NCBI GenBank assembly: GCA_034096865.1
Contig: JAWQFJ010026896.1
Location: forward strand, 62,501-126,500
DNA length: 64,000 nt
Source of the DNA: Theodoxus fluviatilis
Taxonomy: Eukaryota; Mollusca; Gastropoda; Cycloneritida; Neritidae
Direction of reading: 5' to 3'
The first letter of the stretch is position 1; each line of letters starts with the position of its first letter. Below, one piece after another: positions 33,181-43,909 of the stretch. The notes under the pieces are model-generated. The model was not told where the DNA came from. It searched no databases and saw only the letters and a program-made list of their open reading frames with translations. The position numbers and the translations under genes were made by a program.

Positions 33181-36100
33181 TGTACATCACTGGCAAAGCT
33201 TTATAGAGTTCTCGAGGTCATCTTCAAAGAGAATCCAATGAAAGGAGACCGTACATCAGCGTTGTAACACAAGCTTTGGACACCTAAGATCAGTCTTGCT
33301 ACAAGGCTGATCAAAAGCCAAAAACTGAGGACAGAGAGGAACAGTAAAAAGAATTACTCAGGCCCGTAAATAAAAAGCTATAAGTCACTGTCGAATGCAC
33401 AAGCATGGTCATTGGATCTCATAGCACTATTGGCATGAAACTTCCATAGGAGAAAAGCAATAGACGGTCTTCAGAAAAAGAGTCCCAGTCAACAAGTGTT
33501 TCGGCCTTTACAACTTCCTGATACTTTCGGAGGGCGAGCCTTACCAGGTCATAGCTCCAGGTGCCTGTCTTTTGTCCTGATCTCTTTGAAAGCCATGCGG
33601 GCATCATTGGGCAGAACCTGCCTGCTTCCGCTACTACTCGGCTCAAAGGCCCTTGTATCTGGTTTATAAGGGAATCCACAAATCGATGAGACGCCATACA
33701 CTGTTTCTGCAACCGTGTCTCAGCCGCTACTGAATCTCAGACATGTGGGCAGGTCCTACTAAAATGGTTTGCTTCAAGTCAAAGAAGTGCTGTCTTACTT
33801 GCAAATGCATCCGTGTAGTGTGCGGCAACACTGTGAACAGGAGATTATCGTCTAAACGTGCAATGCATTTTTATTCATTATTGAGGGAATTCCTTTGTAG
33901 CTAGAGGCAAATGAAATTGTCAGTTCTCTGTAAATTTTGGTCACTTACTGCACACTTGAAAAGCTGGTGTTTTATCACCAAACAGTTTGTTTTCAGTACA
34001 CACATATTCAATTATACATAAGTAATCAAACACTACGTATATTAGAATTAATTCAAACGGAACTAGAAAGCACTTTGAGAGTGCTAACCTTCGCCATTGA
34101 GACCACAATTAATCTTCCACGGTCAATATAATTCAGGCAGCATATTCTGCTAGGCTGGCCTGACACTTCAAAGTTAAGTTCATTTTAGCGCCTGCTAGCA
34201 ATCTCTGAGTGTGAAGCGCATACGCTGACGGAATGAGTAGTTGGATGTCATCAACTTCGTGATCCACGATTAAAGCTCTTTTTACGAATACAGTTCCAAA
34301 ACTAGATAACGGATAACCTCCAACATTTAACGAAACGTTCTATGGGTAAAACCCTTACTTAGTTACACATTTCGCTGCGGAAAAACTTCGGACAAAGGCT
34401 GAAAACATGTACATCATCTTCTCAGGTGGGTGAGAAGTCGATCAGTCGTTTGCCCTTAAAAGTAAACGGCTTTCATTAAATCTTCACAGCAGTATATTGA
34501 ATGAGGACAGACTCACTCTAGCTTGTTCAAACATTATCATATATTTATCAAAGTAATGAGAATCCATCAGAAACTCTTCCTCTATTTTTAGAGATTAAAA
34601 AATGCGGTTTTTGCGTATGCCAAAACGTTTTTCCTTTACCGAAACTAAACCTTATTTCTACCCGAAAACCTTGAAAGAGGTGTGTAGGTCTCTACCGCAA
34701 TTCACTGAAAAAAATGATGTATTTCTAAGGCAGAGTATTGAGTGCACTGGGACCGTTGTACCTTTATCCTAAGCTTCTTTTCCTCTGCGTTGCACCTTGC
34801 TTTGTGTCGCATACCGCGATCTGATTCCTCTTGTGTCCGGTACTAAGGGTTCTTCTCATGCACAAAATGGTCAGACAGTTTCTGAATACTGTCCAAGTGA
34901 TATCTTACACAGTGCTTCGTCCAGAGTGATGGCTATCATGAGTGGTTCAAATACCACGATGGTCATCTACCCATCCACCCCACTATGGCAGTCCGCGCTG
35001 CTTGAGATTCCTCACGGAGCTATTGGGGTATGCATCAAAATGGCCACTGCCAGTAGTGGAAATATGAGAAAGGCGCCTGTGTGGTTCGAGCACTCGAACG
35101 CTAACAAGGAAGTCGCAGTTTCAGTCCCCACTGAAGTCCCATTTTATGTTTTTCTGCATTGTTTTGGCCCTGTGTTACTATTATGAAGTAGCGTGCGAAG
35201 GTAATTTTGAACATACTGTATGTCAGCACCTCTGGTCACTAGGGCCACGAAACGGGTCTGCAGAGTATTTGAAGGAGCGTTTGTGAGTGTCATGTGTTGG
35301 TAGCAGAACGGTTTCACTAGCACATGTGGACATTCACAAACCAAACGAAATGAACACTACTAGGGAATAGGGACCACACAAATGTCGAAACACACCATAG
35401 CAATGTACAGATAATCCGAAGATTCACGACGAATTGCACGCAGTGCTCATGAAGAGAATACGCAATACATCCAGATGATCATCACACGTGTGAATATAGC
35501 CATAAGCTGTTCGCCAGGAACAAAGCTCTACCGCGATATAATAAGGTTCAGCTGTAAGTGGGTCACTGATCACGTCAAACAATTATTTTTCCCACACAAA
35601 AATGGCATTTGTAACACGATAACCAAACTTTCTTTCCTCAGAGGACATCTAAAGAAAACTCTCGAAGTCTTCGTAATGTGTAACATGATGGCATCCTTTC
35701 TCCGTACAATGATCGTTGATTCACCTCAGCTGTTCCAACTGATGAACAGCGTCACTGTATAGAGACATTTTCTGGCCGCCACACAACATTCAGACTGCTA
35801 TCAGCATGTTAAGTTCCTTTTTTATGTTACGACACAGTGAGCAAGTATGCAATTTGTATGTAATCGAGTCTCTCAGGAGGGACTAGGTTCAGCCTTCCTG
35901 GATTCTTGGTTTCCTCTTCCATGCAAGAAAGGAAGACAGCTTTAGCCCATGTGTATTTTATCGTGCTAGAGAAGGAGCGTCGGCAGCAGTAGATATGAGT
36001 CCCTGACCGATGCCACAGAGCTATCTCAGTCTCTGAGCCAACAACCGAGTTCCAAAGTCCTACTTGTCTTCGACTCTGCTGTTCCCGACTGGGTCAACAG

Positions 36101-37624
36101 AGCCATTTCAGAGACCATTTAGAGGAGCACAGATGCCTTTGTATTTGAAATTAAGTAAAATAACTTTTAATTAGAGTTCCGAGCAACAGAATAGCCATTC
36201 AGAGACAAACATCGAAACAACGAGGACAGCTTAATAAAGGTGCAATGTGGTTCACAAGGATTCGCAAAACCAACAAGACTTGTTAACGCTTTAGGATGTC
36301 CAATGAGTGTTTATCGTGTTCATAATCATTTTCTTTCGCTCGCTCCCTCTGTGAACACCTGGAGAACGCCACACGGTATATTCAAGAAAACAGCAAGCCA
36401 TACATGTTAGGGTCTATGAAAAGACTACCTATGCTCGATAATGCCATTGGCATATCAGATTTGTCTGAATGTTCTATCCAACGAGCATACCCAGCCATTT
36501 CGCCGTGGACGGCAGTCATAGTTCGTGCTGGAATATGTCCTTTGAGTCGTGCTGCCGCGTTAATGCTAGTGTGTCTCGTTTGCGATCCTGGGAAGCATCA
36601 CTGTTCATCTGCCTGCCCACTCAACATCCACACGCGTTGGAGCGCTAAAGAACAATCTGAAGGACGTTCGGCAGCATCGCGTGACAGACCAGAATCTCGT
36701 CAGGAAGTTCGACGCTCATCATTCTGAACTCTACACAGAACTGGGGTTTCTGGCCCTATCAAGAGAAGAAACTGTGTCCTCGAAAGTCACCTCCTTGCAG
36801 ATCCCTGATGATCTGGATGTCATGGGAAAGGCGGGGGGGGGGGGGGGGGTGGCGCTCATAAATTCTCCACTAACCCACCAATCACACACCACAGTGGCCT
36901 GAAGAAGGATTTATCAACTCCAAAAGCTTGCTGAAAAAACATGAAGAAGAATTCGGACTCCTCGTCAGTAGGCGCTGATTTCCAATTTTGATTCGTCCAA
37001 CCGCGGTCTTTATGCTCTTTGTATTCCAACTTTGAAATTCCCCACTCCTTTCGACTTTCGGTACATGCATTTCATGATGACTTCATGTGCATCCTCGAAG
37101 CTCTGTCTCCCTTGTGCTTTTGGGTCTGTTTCAGTGGCAATCACGCAGCCAGGCCTTACGCAGTGAACGCACTTTGAAGAAGTGCTGCCGGATTTGGGAA
37201 AGTAGTAGTGTCCCTGTGACAAAAGTAGTTTTGCGAGATGGAGTGAGTCTCTTTCTGCAAACCTTGTGGAAAACTTCAGCACATGAGAGTGTCTTAGAAA
37301 ACGCTAATCCCTTGCTCTCAGTAGGAAACGCCTCTGAAAATGCCGTACATTGTCATCAGAGACATAGACTTAACAGGAGTCTGACGAAACTCTCCAGCAA
37401 TATATGCCTTCTGCGGCTTCCCCTATGTCGACAATTGGAGTTCCACTAATGGCCAGAGCTGCATGATGCTTCGACCCTCCCACTCCTCATCAGCTGAAAT
37501 CCCTGGCTTTTGCGCTTTCAGGGCCTAGTCCATTAGCTGAGTTAGGGGTGGCAGAATCATTCAAACAGGGCGAGACAGCCACATGACCCGTGCGAAACGT
37601 CTTGATCTGGGGATGTCGTCTAAA
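33181..37624. other. Gene-poor region of about 4.4 kb
   Basis: Several open frames of 60-130 codons occur on both strands (longest 34797-35186 and 36404-36727 plus). None has a recognisable motif, low-complexity explanation or conserved neighbour. A G-run lies at 36831-36849. I see no transposon ends. Confidence 0.5.
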
Positions 37625-37815
37625 TTATCATTTACTTGGGTAGTTTTTGTAAGTCATAATTTCAAAGTCCACCGAACTCAACTTCATCAGGTAAAACTTC
37701 AAATTTGATATGCGAATTAGAATCATCATTTGGGTAGTTTTTCTGTCATGATTTAAAGTTTACTGAGCTCAACTTCATCTGGTGAATCTTCAGATTTGAT
37801 ATGTGAGAGTCATCT
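37625..37815. repeat. Diverged tandem duplication, period near 97 bp
   Basis: GGGTAGTTTTTGTAAGTCATAATTT...ACTCAACTTCATCAGG...TTTGATATG recurs as GGGTAGTTTTTCTGTCATGATTT...GCTCAACTTCATCTGG...TTTGATATG. Two copies with moderate divergence. Confidence 0.75.
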
Positions 37816-38621
37816 TTGACTCTGCTCCTTCATCCAAGTCAAGGACTGTACACTTTACCAGTAACACACACAAAACAAAACCATCTAGTTGTTAAGCATT
37901 TCCTTTCTCAGGGTCATTCGGGATTGTCATGTCATCTGTAATCTTGGAACATCTGTATCTCAAGAGGTAAGATGCAACTTTTCCAGCTTATTGTTCCTCA
38001 TTGCAAGTACCTGATCAGATAATGTTATGAAACTGACCAGCAGTCTTGCCCAAAACCGCTGCTCAACACTTACTGGACAACATTAAACAACGAGAACAAG
38101 AACAAACATAAAACAAAGTATATCTCTGCTTTGTACAGAACCGTTTCGGATTCAAGCATCGTCTTTCAAGAAATTCGTCAGCTTTTACTTCAGGAACCCA
38201 GCAGATATTTATAAAGACAGCACAAATGCCCAGCACAACCAGCGGTGAAACACGTTCAACAACGAGAGACCAACAGTCCAACCAAAACTCAGGACGACTA
38301 CTATTCTTGACAGACCAATCCAAACCTTCCTTCAAAAAGTCGCATTTCGACCAATCAGAAAAGGCGTGTCACAGCATGCTGGTGTTCTCGGTGACGTCAT
38401 CGGCGGCAAAGCGCGTTGCGCTCATTGGCCTGGCGCTGTGGCCATTGCTGACTTTAGCTGCAGGGAAGGTGGCGATAGGAAGCTGACTCTGGAAGCTGCT
38501 GCGCACTGGAGAGCCAGCCGTGGTCTTGGTGTAGTTGTAGCGACTGACAATGCTGCGTCTCTCCTGCAGTATGGACACCTTCTTCTTCACGGCAGCACGC
38601 ACCTGCACAAAGAGAACGAAT
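37816..38621. other. Intergenic DNA
   Basis: No recognisable gene. Open frames near 38226-38620 on both strands lack known domains. Confidence 0.45.
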
Positions 38622-38925
38622 GAATGGATGGATGGATGGATGGATGGATGGATGGATGGATGGATGGATGGATGGATGGATGGATGGATGGATGGATGGA
38701 TGGATGGTGGATGTTGGGTGATTAAATGATGGATGGATAGATGAATGGTAAATGAATGAATGGATGTATGGATGGATGTTGGATGGACGAATGAATGCAT
38801 TAATGAATGGTTGAATGATGACGGATGGATGGATGGATGAATGAGTGAATACATTAATAAGTAAATGAATGGGTGGAAAATAGATGAATGAACGAATGAA
38901 TGTAGGAACAAATGCATAAATGGGG
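38622..38925. repeat. (TGGA)n microsatellite with degenerate flank
   Basis: Perfect TGGA units to about 38707, then increasingly degenerate ATGAATGG/TGGA variants to about 38925. Minus-strand frames through it encode Ile-His-Pro-Ser repeats and are not genes. Confidence 0.95.
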
Positions 38926-38937
38926 GAGTGCATGAAG

Positions 38938-39115
38938 TGTTACGGCCTCTCAACATTTGCGAGCTGCGTAAGGCCTTTACCTGTAATGACGAAAATCACC
39001 AGAGATTGTTAGATCACGCGTAAGTCGTCCCGATTCCCTCACTAATTCACCTCCGTCATTGCATAGAGAGGCGCGGTGGGTCTATTTTTACCCCCAACCC
39101 ACGGGGGAGGGGGTG
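38938..39115 (-). repeat. Dispersed repeat family, copy C
   Basis: The reverse complement carries the landmarks GGGGGTAAAAATAGACCCACC, CTCTGGTGATTTT, AAGGCCTTACGCAG and GGCCGTAACACTTCAT in the family order. Confidence 0.65.
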
Positions 39116-39439
39116 TCTAGTTTTCCCCCAGGCCAGCGGAGGTCATGACAGAAGTTATAGCCACTGGAAGCAGAATCCTCCCAAGGTTAGGCATAGGTAC
39201 GGTGGCGTGATCGTTCTGAGGGCAGCTGTTGTCAGTGAAGTCCGACCAGTCTTGACGGTAGATTAATAGTGTAGGGAAGTAATTCACTCACCAGAACATC
39301 TCACAAATGGCAGAAGCATTAACGAAGAGAGAGTCCATATTTGCAGTTGAACCTTCCTTGATGATGGCAAGCGTTGGATCAACGCAGAAGAATGATAGAG
39401 TGAACGGAAGATTGCATGAAGGAATGAAAGAAAGAATGA
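39116..39439. other. Intergenic spacer between two dispersed repeats
   Basis: Nothing recognisable. Confidence 0.45.
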
Positions 39440-39600
39440 ATACAGTTTTACGGCCTAACAAACTATGTAAGACTCTTTATTCCCAAATCATTAGAGCTGG
39501 TTACAAGTCGAGGCTCATTTTCCCTAGCTTTATTTGCCTTTGACAAATCGCTCCGAGAGACGCAGTGGGTCTATCCTTAACTCTACGCTGCTGAAGATAA
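39440..39600 (-). repeat. Dispersed repeat family, copy B
   Basis: The reverse complement reads AAGGATAGACCCACTGCGTCTC, then TAACCAGCTCTAATGATT, TCTTACATAGTTTGTTAGGCC and GTAAAACTGTATTCATTC, the same order as copy A. Confidence 0.7.
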
Positions 39601-40116
39601 ACGCAGAAAAACATCACAGGTATACTGTGATACAAAATGTAAAAATATTATTTAAAATAGTTAAATACCGAAACGAAAGTTCAACATATGTAGAACTACC
39701 CAGAAGATGAAGTACCTCAAACCGTGACATATTGACATGCCATGACATCTTGCTAATAACTGGGCTATGACGCATGTGTGTTGTACATAAACTGGGAAGT
39801 CTGCGCTCCAAATTCCTGCATGTTGCAAAACTCAGTTCTTGATTTTTATAATTCGTACAACAGCGAAATGAACCCAGCTTTGCTAACGATGTCGAAAGAA
39901 GACTGTTTTCTACCAGTGCACTAGAGCTACCCAGTATTCACGGAAGCATTCAATGTCTCCTTTGACAAACAGTAAAATGGAGGTAGCAACATGCATTTTG
40001 CAAGTTAGAGATGTCGCAATGGAAGTTTTAGCTAGCAACTACGTCCACTGGCTTCAAGCCACAATATACAATTGACAGAAACTGTATCTATCCATTGACA
40101 AATCCAGCAGCGGTTC

Positions 40117-40118
<2 letters not shown>
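39601..40118. other. Intergenic DNA
   Basis: Nothing recognisable; short frames only. Confidence 0.5.

Positions 40119-40170
<52 letters not shown>
40119..40170. repeat. (GA)n flank at the LINE 3' end
   Basis: About 26 GA units. They directly abut the 3' end of the minus-strand LINE; on the LINE strand the junction is AAATAAACAAA followed by (TC)n. Confidence 0.95.
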
Positions 40171-40174
<4 letters not shown>

Positions 40175-40175
<1 letters not shown>

Positions 40176-40180
40176 TTATT
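40175..40180 (-). promoter_or_regulatory. Poly(A) signal AATAAA of the LINE
   Basis: Lies immediately before the (TC)n tail on the element strand. Confidence 0.6.
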
Positions 40181-40370
40181 TCGGCCGACGACCCGTCAAG
40201 ACAGTATAATTCACATGTATGTACATATGCAAAAAATAGAACATGTTATGTACAAGTGTAAAACCAGTACAGTCAGTAAAGCTAAGTGCCATACAAGTAA
40301 AAGAAAGTTCCAATCTTTCAGAAACATCGTTAACCTAAATGACTGGTTGTAGTTGCTTGATGTACATATC

Positions 40371-40735
40371 CGGTGGCATTAATTTCACTTTATACATGAT
40401 TTTCCTCAGTCGAGTTCGTGAGCCTCTCACAACGAAGTTTAAAAGCATAAAATATATACATCGATACATCGCGTGTCTTTCTTATATCACATCCATTGAT
40501 CAGGTGCGTCACATCAATATACCTTGCATTTTTCAGGTATTTTGAAATATATTTATCTCGTAGGTCCCTATATATATGACAATGGATTAAAAAATGCCGC
40601 TCATCCTCGTACTCTCCGCAAAATGGACACTCTCTGTCTGCATCATGGTCAGGATTGCGCAGGTTTGACCCAAGAGCAAAATTTCCAACACGGAAACGTA
40701 CAAATGCATCCCTTAAATTTTCTTATATTTATGTA
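40371..40735 (-). pseudogene. Frameshifted C-terminus of LINE ORF2 with CCHC knuckle
   Basis: From about 40735 a shifted minus-strand frame continues the protein (ENLRDAFVRFRVGNFALGSN), then CPFCGEYEDERHFLIHC, a C-x2-C-x8-H-x4-C zinc knuckle typical of LINE ORF2 C-termini, and ends near 40390. A one-base change near the run AAGAAAATTTAAGG is enough to explain the break. Confidence 0.75.
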
Positions 40736-43700
40736 ATTCAAATAACTCTCACACTGTATAGAGTGCTTAAAGGATCCATAAAAGGCAAGTCTGTTACTTT
40801 CACTAATTTTCATGTGCCATTCTTGAAGGGAGCAGTCACACAGTCTTTGTTTTAGCAATCTAATAAAGCTCTTTTCATTTATGTGCCCACAAGTTGTCCA
40901 CACATAGCCAAATCCAAGTCTTGACAGACATTGTTCAACTGATTTTACCCAATTCAGCTTCCCACACACACTTTCTTTCGATAGCATTAAGTAGGCTTGC
41001 TTTGGCAATCTGCTTTCCGACATCCTGCTCAGCCGAAACCAGTATCTAATCGCCCGAATGATAGTGTTAATAAACATTGGGTATCTACCCAGCTCACCAC
41101 TGCACATGACATTTGGAGTTTTTACAGAAACATTGAGAAAGCGCTTGCAAGCAAACATGTGCGCCTTCTCAATACTTTCTCTTGTCTCCAATCCCCACAA
41201 CTCTGAACCATAGAGTAAAGAAGGCTGTATTTGAGCATCGTACAAACGGAAAAAAACTGCTGTGTTCATAGTGCGAAGATGCCACATTGCCTTAATCAAC
41301 TGTACAGTTTTTTTCTTGGCTTTTACACCCAGGCTTTCGAGAGCAGAAGATACCGATAATTTAGTAGTGAACACGAATCCTAAGTATTTATACTCATTAA
41401 CCACTTCCAGATCTGCTCCTCCCATGGACCACCTTTCCCCTCGACCCAGAAAACCGCCCCTACGGAAAACCATGACCTTTGTTTTGTCAATATTGACGTG
41501 AAGACCCAATTTCTTGGATGCGTGATATAGGTTATTTATCTGGCACTGCAAACCAACAGGGGTAGTAGAAAGCAGAACAATGTCATCTGCAAAGATAAGC
41601 GAAAACACCTCTGTCATTCCGGGCAGTAGCTGAACACCATGGCGCCCGTATGTACGAATGTACCTTGCAACGTGTTCAATGAATAGACAAAAAATTATCG
41701 GGGACTCGACTGCCCCCTGTCTTACGCCGACGGAGCAGTCAAAGAAATCTGACATGGTACCATTCCACCGTACACACGCCTGCACTTGTGAGTAAACCGA
41801 CTGAAGCATTCTCAAGAACTTTGTTGAAATCCCCGACTCCGCCAGCACTGTCCAAAGACGAGCCCTATCAACAGAGTCAAAGGCCCGTCGGTAGTCAACA
41901 AAGGCGACGTAGAGTTTCCCTCTACCACTACCGTACACATGCCTGACTGCAAGAGAATGAAGGGTAAAAACATGATCAATGGTGGAATGGTCCTTCCGAA
42001 ACCCTGCTTGCTCTAGGCAAAACTTGTCACATTTTTCTGCCCAGGCACGGAGACGGTTTGTCAACACAGACATAAAAATTTTACTTACACTACACAGCAA
42101 CGATATCCCTCTATAGTTTTGGGGACTTAACCTGTCTCCGCTTTTGTGTATAGGAATTATGACAGATTTACACCAATTATGAGGGAAGTATTGTTTTTCA
42201 TATATAGCATTAAAAAGTGAGACAAGAAAAGGGGTTATATATGCACTTGCACATTTGAGGTAATCCCCAGGAATATCATCAATACCTGCTGCTTTTCTAT
42301 GTCTTATCCTAGTGATTGCCAGCTGTACCTCTTCTTCGCGTATTGGCGCATCCATTTCCCCATGTTTGACAGTTAGATACTGGTAGTTATCAACATACAT
42401 TACACAGTTGTTTTGGCCAAGCAGAGTCTGAAAATATGTTTTCCACTCGTTCATGTCTATTGAAGGGTTTGGGGACCTAGTATTTACTGCTTTTCGTACC
42501 ACTGGCCAGAAGGCTGCAGAGTTTTTTACGGTATCTATTAGAGTTTGACATAAAGCTTTATTGTGCATATCTTTCTTTTCTCTGATAAGTTTCTTGTACT
42601 TATTTCTCACTTCAACGTATTGTTTTCTATCTATCGCCAATCCACTTTTTCTTGCATGAATGAGCGCTTTTTTTGCGTCCCGTTTAGCTCGCTGGCAATC
42701 TACGTCAAACCATTTGGGATTACTTCTTGCCCTCCATGGTCCCGACTTAATGGTACGCTGCATACACTGAGCACTAGAAATTAATGTTTGAACAAAAACA
42801 TCCATTGCCTCATCAAGATCGCTCTCTATCAGTCGAGACGCCTGTCTAAGGTTAGTTCTGAACTCAGCACTTTGTAGGTTCTGTTTCACCTCCTGTGCCT
42901 TCTCGTCCTTCCACAGAAATCTAGTTTCTTTACCCTGTGAAGGAGAGGCCCGTATGGGTGAACTACTACGTACACCAAAATCTACTCGCATCTCTAAGGG
43001 CATATGGCTAGATATAACATTGTGTCCTATCTTAAAATTGACAATGGGAATAACATCGCTTGCATAGAATAATCCATAATCAATGACGCTATCGCCACGC
43101 TGGGAAAGATAGGTCATGTTCCCCACTCTGTCGCCAGTCGTGCTCCCATTCAATATGTATAAATGGTACATTTTGCACAAATTAATAAGAATTTTACCAA
43201 AGTGGTTTGTACAGTGATCCTGGGAGTTTCGTCGGCATGCACTTTCAGGACAGTGACAACTGCCAGAACCCAACCCTACATTTTCATCCTCATCTTCACT
43301 GTTATCTTCCCGTTCACGATGCATGTTCCATTCGCCCGTTCTTGCGTTAAAATCTCCACATACAAGGATGGATGCGCTTGGGTACTCCCCTTGTAGTTTG
43401 AGTAGCTCCTCTTCCAAGAGTAAAATGTTGCATTTTACGTCTTTATCGTTATAGTAAGGGGAGTCAACTGGGGGGATGTAAACACAAACAATGATAATTT
43501 CTGTCATAAATAAACGTGGTATTCTAACTATCAGAATGTTGTCATAAGTACATTTTACCTCAAATATTTGGTGGGCTAGAACTCTTTTCACCAGCATCAC
43601 TGCTCCTCCTGATCTTCGTCCATAATGCGACAGCTTGACAGCTGGAGCATGGAGTACTAAGTTGTTAGCAGACAATGAGCTAAAATCGAAATCTTCAGAT

Positions 43701-43855
43701 GTAAATGTTTCTAAAAGACAACTAATGTCAAACGAGGAAATGTAGTCAATGAAGCCAGGTTCACCAAGTTTGGAAGTCATACCTTCAATGTTCCAACAAG
43801 TAACAGTAAAACCAAATAAACCTGGCTCCGAACAAGAAGGGTAAAAAGAGTTCAA
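40649..43855 (-). CDS. LINE ORF2: APE endonuclease and reverse transcriptase
   Basis: An open stretch of about 1068 codons. Residues 15-300 form an exonuclease-endonuclease-phosphatase type nuclease: WNIEG near 21, catalytic E49 (CLLET), GDFNAR at 167-172, and SSHMPLEM near 292 with the active-site His. Residues about 500-800 are the reverse transcriptase: NYRGISLL, AFVDYRRAFDSV near 650 and FADD at 755-758. A long C-terminal region follows (GSELWG, MCSGELGRYPMF). No ATG precedes the nuclease in this frame. The frame is open upstream to the ORF1 TGA, and the overlapping ATG at 43910 is in another frame, so either a small frameshift lies near 43860 or initiation is non-standard. The end is artificial: a frameshift near 40735 removes the last 110 codons or so. 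Confidence 0.85.
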   Translation of the reverse strand: MNSFYPSCSEPGLFGFTVTCWNIEGMTSKLGEPGFIDYISSFDISCLLETFTSEDFDFSSLSANNLVLHAPAVKLSHYGRRSGGAVMLVKRVLAHQIFEVKCTYDNILIVRIPRLFMTEIIIVCVYIPPVDSPYYNDKDVKCNILLLEEELLKLQGEYPSASILVCGDFNARTGEWNMHREREDNSEDEDENVGLGSGSCHCPESACRRNSQDHCTNHFGKILINLCKMYHLYILNGSTTGDRVGNMTYLSQRGDSVIDYGLFYASDVIPIVNFKIGHNVISSHMPLEMRVDFGVRSSSPIRASPSQGKETRFLWKDEKAQEVKQNLQSAEFRTNLRQASRLIESDLDEAMDVFVQTLISSAQCMQRTIKSGPWRARSNPKWFDVDCQRAKRDAKKALIHARKSGLAIDRKQYVEVRNKYKKLIREKKDMHNKALCQTLIDTVKNSAAFWPVVRKAVNTRSPNPSIDMNEWKTYFQTLLGQNNCVMYVDNYQYLTVKHGEMDAPIREEEVQLAITRIRHRKAAGIDDIPGDYLKCASAYITPFLVSLFNAIYEKQYFPHNWCKSVIIPIHKSGDRLSPQNYRGISLLCSVSKIFMSVLTNRLRAWAEKCDKFCLEQAGFRKDHSTIDHVFTLHSLAVRHVYGSGRGKLYVAFVDYRRAFDSVDRARLWTVLAESGISTKFLRMLQSVYSQVQACVRWNGTMSDFFDCSVGVRQGAVESPIIFCLFIEHVARYIRTYGRHGVQLLPGMTEVFSLIFADDIVLLSTTPVGLQCQINNLYHASKKLGLHVNIDKTKVMVFRRGGFLGRGERWSMGGADLEVVNEYKYLGFVFTTKLSVSSALESLGVKAKKKTVQLIKAMWHLRTMNTAVFFRLYDAQIQPSLLYGSELWGLETRESIEKAHMFACKRFLNVSVKTPNVMCSGELGRYPMFINTIIRAIRYWFRLSRMSESRLPKQAYLMLSKESVCGKLNWVKSVEQCLSRLGFGYVWTTCGHINEKSFIRLLKQRLCDCSLQEWHMKISESNRLAFYGSFKHSIQCESYLNYINIRKFKGCICTFPCWKFCSWVKPAQS

Positions 43856-43909
43856 ACCTCTGCGTTGACTTAAAATATGGTTGGTTGGAGCGGGTCGTCG
43901 GCTGAAGCA

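Noticed and set aside
34797..35186. 129-codon frame considered as a gene
   Set aside because: No recognisable domain, no neighbouring exons or conserved context; length is within chance for this base composition.
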